32,304 nucleotides of DNA from an uncultured Verrucomicrobia subdivision 3 bacterium (GTDB lineage Bacteria > Verrucomicrobiota > Verrucomicrobiia > Limisphaerales > UBA11358): positions 1-32,304 of the forward strand of contig CAIKKJ010000039.1 of the NCBI GenBank assembly GCA_903827955.1, written 5' to 3'. Of the stretch, positions 30,774-32,304 are shown one piece after another; positions within the stretch are counted from its first letter, which is position 1; the number at the start of each line of letters is the position of its first letter. The translations under genes were made by a program, and so were the position numbers. The notes under the pieces are model-generated. The model made no database searches, was not told where the DNA came from, and saw only the letters and a program-made list of their open reading frames with translations.

Positions 30774-31886
30774 CTATTTTTTGAAAAAAGACTTTACCAC
30801 TTCGACCACCCGCTGGATCTGCTCCTCCGTCAGTTCCGGATAGATTGGCAGGCTCAAGCACTGGTTCGCCGACTTTTCCGCGTTCGGGAAAGACCCCTGC
30901 TTATAGCCGAGTTCCGCGTAGCACTTTTGCAAATGCAGCGGCAGCGGATAATGCAGCGCGCAACCCACGCCGTTCGCCTCCAGATGCTTCTTCAATTCCT
31001 CGCGCTGCGGATGGCGCACCACGTAGAGATGCCACACGCTTTCCGCGTAGCTCGGTTCCGACGGTAATTGCAGCGGTGTGTCCTTCAGCAATTCCGCGTA
31101 ACGCTTCGCCACGCGCTGACGTTCGCTCGTCCACTTCGCCAGATGCTTCAATTTGATACCCAGCACCGCGCCTTGGATGCCTTCCATGCGATAATTGAAT
31201 CCCACCTCGTCGTGGTAATAACGCACCGTCGAACCGTGTTCGCGCAATGACCGCGCGCGTTTTGCAAACTCTGCGTTGTTCGTCACCAGCGCCCCGCCCT
31301 CGCCGAACGCACCCAGGTTTTTGCCCGGATAAAAACTGAAGCACGACACTTCGCCCAGTCCGCCCACCGTCTTGCCCTTGTATTTTGCGCCATGCGACTG
31401 GCAGGCATCTTCCATCAACGGGATTCCGTATTTTTTGCCAATATCGCGGATCGCATCCACATCAAACGGCAGTCCGTAGAGATGAACCGGCAAAATCGCC
31501 TTTGTTTTCGGTGTGATGGCGCGTTCGATCAACTTTGGGTCAAGGTTCATCGTCACGTCGTCCACGTCCACATAAACCGGCTTCGCACCGATATACGAAA
31601 TCGCCCAACTCGTCGCCACAAACGTGTAAGGCGTCGTGATGACCTCATCGCCGGCCTTCACGCCGAGCAACATCAGGCCGACATGCTCCGCCGACGTGCC
31701 GCTGTTGAACGCCACGCAATGTTCCGCGCCGCAATACTTCGCAAAATCTTTTTCGAACTGCGCCACATCCGGCCCGAGACAGAATGAGCAGTTGTCAATC
31801 GTCTTGGAAATGGCCGCATCAATCTCCGCGCGGAGCGGTTTGATTTGCGCTTTGAGGTCGAGGTAGGGAACCGGTTGATGTGACAT
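30774..31886 (-). CDS. DegT/DnrJ/EryC1/StrS-family sugar aminotransferase
   Basis: This is a 370-residue, PLP-dependent aminotransferase of normal family length. Visible motifs are an N-terminal PYLDLKAQ, the phosphate-binding NSGTSAEH (about 61-68), PYTFVATSW, EDACQSHG with Asp160 contacting the pyridine ring, and the Schiff-base Lys189 in SFYPGKNLGAFGEGG. Late motifs are NYRMEGIQGAVL and LSLPIYPELTEEQI. The family aminates keto-sugar nucleotides on the way to amino sugars of O-antigens, capsules, exopolysaccharides or glycosylated products. The N-terminal DLKAQ and C-terminal layout are close to WbpE-type enzymes, but I would not fix the substrate. Cytosolic. Its own terminator follows, and the LemA gene lies upstream on the same strand. 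With the antiterminator fragment it hints at a polysaccharide locus. Confidence 0.92.
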   Translation of the reverse strand: MSHQPVPYLDLKAQIKPLRAEIDAAISKTIDNCSFCLGPDVAQFEKDFAKYCGAEHCVAFNSGTSAEHVGLMLLGVKAGDEVITTPYTFVATSWAISYIGAKPVYVDVDDVTMNLDPKLIERAITPKTKAILPVHLYGLPFDVDAIRDIGKKYGIPLMEDACQSHGAKYKGKTVGGLGEVSCFSFYPGKNLGAFGEGGALVTNNAEFAKRARSLREHGSTVRYYHDEVGFNYRMEGIQGAVLGIKLKHLAKWTSERQRVAKRYAELLKDTPLQLPSEPSYAESVWHLYVVRHPQREELKKHLEANGVGCALHYPLPLHLQKCYAELGYKQGSFPNAEKSANQCLSLPIYPELTEEQIQRVVEVVKSFFKK

Positions 31887-31973
31887 AATTTGTCCGGCAA
31901 GTTATCTACCCCTGCCCCGTTTGGAAATTAAAAAATCCTCTTCGTCCGCCTACTATTCATCATTCTCGAAAAA

Positions 31974-32304
31974 CTACCCCGCCAAATCCACCTTCACCGG
32001 CGCACGCTCAAAATCATTCGCTGCCATCAACGCCTGCGGCTTCATCGCGCCAAGTTGCGCCACGTAGCGTTCCGGCACAATCTCCAGCCGTGTGTTATAG
32101 TGCGTGGCGATCTCGTTGAAATAACTTCGCGCCAGCGCAATCCGCTGCTCCGTGTCCGCCAGATTTTTTTGCAGCGACAAAAACAATTTGTCCGCCTTCA
32201 GTTCCGGGTAGCGCTCCGCCATGCCGATGACAATTCCGCTCACCGCACCGTTATCCGGTCCTGCCACCCCCGGCGGCGTGGCATTGAGCTGGTTCCGCAA
32301 CGCC
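31974..32304 (-). CDS. lemA: LemA-family protein, N-terminal part beyond the window
   Basis: Only the C-terminal 110 or so residues are in the window; the frame is open to the right edge and the TTG at 32300 is internal. The LemA signature is clear: AERYPELKADKLFLSLQ, then a helix with LADTEQRIALARSYFNE and IATHYNTRLEIVPERYVA, and a short ANDFE tail. LemA proteins have one N-terminal membrane helix and a long helical domain. Their function is poorly defined; they are often near membrane-stress or TPM/YgcG genes. The visible end VDLAG is normal for the family. The gap to the aminotransferase gene is 87 bases on the same strand, with no hairpin terminator that I can see. Confidence 0.88.
   Translation of the reverse strand, partial: ALRNQLNATPPGVAGPDNGAVSGIVIGMAERYPELKADKLFLSLQKNLADTEQRIALARSYFNEIATHYNTRLEIVPERYVAQLGAMKPQALMAANDFERAPVKVDLAG

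Noticed and set aside
1-32304. CRISPR array, tRNA, rRNA, insertion sequence or prophage
   Set aside because: I looked for regular spaced repeats, cloverleaf-type elements and transposase/integrase motifs and found none; the repetitive DNA present is coding repeat sequence.

Overview
The window looks like a Verrucomicrobiota chromosome or metagenome contig, probably from the Limisphaerales/Pedosphaera side of the phylum. This is inference from style: a PEP-CTERM protein, a giant autotransporter-repeat surface protein, many fibronectin-III/Ig-like Asn/Thr-rich secreted enzymes, a XylR-type AraC regulator, moderately high GC, and starts that mostly lack a Shine-Dalgarno sequence. No rRNA, tRNA, CRISPR array, integrase or transposase was seen.

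Left part (1-7532), alpha-glucan and envelope functions. A GH13 alpha-amylase-like secreted enzyme is cut by the left edge. It is followed by a small PEP-CTERM protein with a strong terminator, a membrane-anchored SGNH hydrolase with a helical-repeat tail, and, convergent to it, a DPE2-type 4-alpha-glucanotransferase (MalQ) with N-terminal starch-binding modules.

Centre (7835-13789). One 1984-residue exported protein is built from autotransporter-associated beta-strand repeats. It has no visible beta-barrel and contains an internal duplication of about 250 residues.

Pectin region (13940-27925). A pectin methylesterase fused to an alpha/beta-hydrolase esterase (+) meets, with zero gap, a leftward run of three genes: a multidomain PL1 pectate lyase, a GH28 polygalacturonase and a second, multidomain GH28. 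A XylR-like regulator (-) is divergent from a GH30-like glycosidase and the start of an ExuT-like hexuronate transporter (+). Together they could remove methyl and acyl groups from pectin, cut the backbone by lyase and hydrolase action, import uronates and regulate the set. Two direct repeats exactly 21 bp apart lie between the regulator and the GH30 gene, and a matching half-site lies upstream of the pectate lyase.

Junction (about 27920-27930). The transporter stops being transporter-like after about 115 residues. At the same point an RfaH/NusG-like antiterminator gene on the other strand loses its KOW domain. Two unrelated genes are truncated tail to tail, so this is either a rearrangement breakpoint or an assembly chimera.

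Right part (27930-32304). AT-richer DNA holds a small conserved-looking ORF, a secreted fn3/Ig protein, a DegT/DnrJ/EryC1 sugar aminotransferase with a good terminator, and a LemA-family gene cut by the right edge. The antiterminator and aminotransferase suggest a surface-polysaccharide neighbourhood.

Five of the large secreted proteins end in a related C-terminal module that closes with an aromatic/Arg-rich strand and a final Pro directly before the stop. It is distinct from PEP-CTERM and may be a sorting or anchoring domain.
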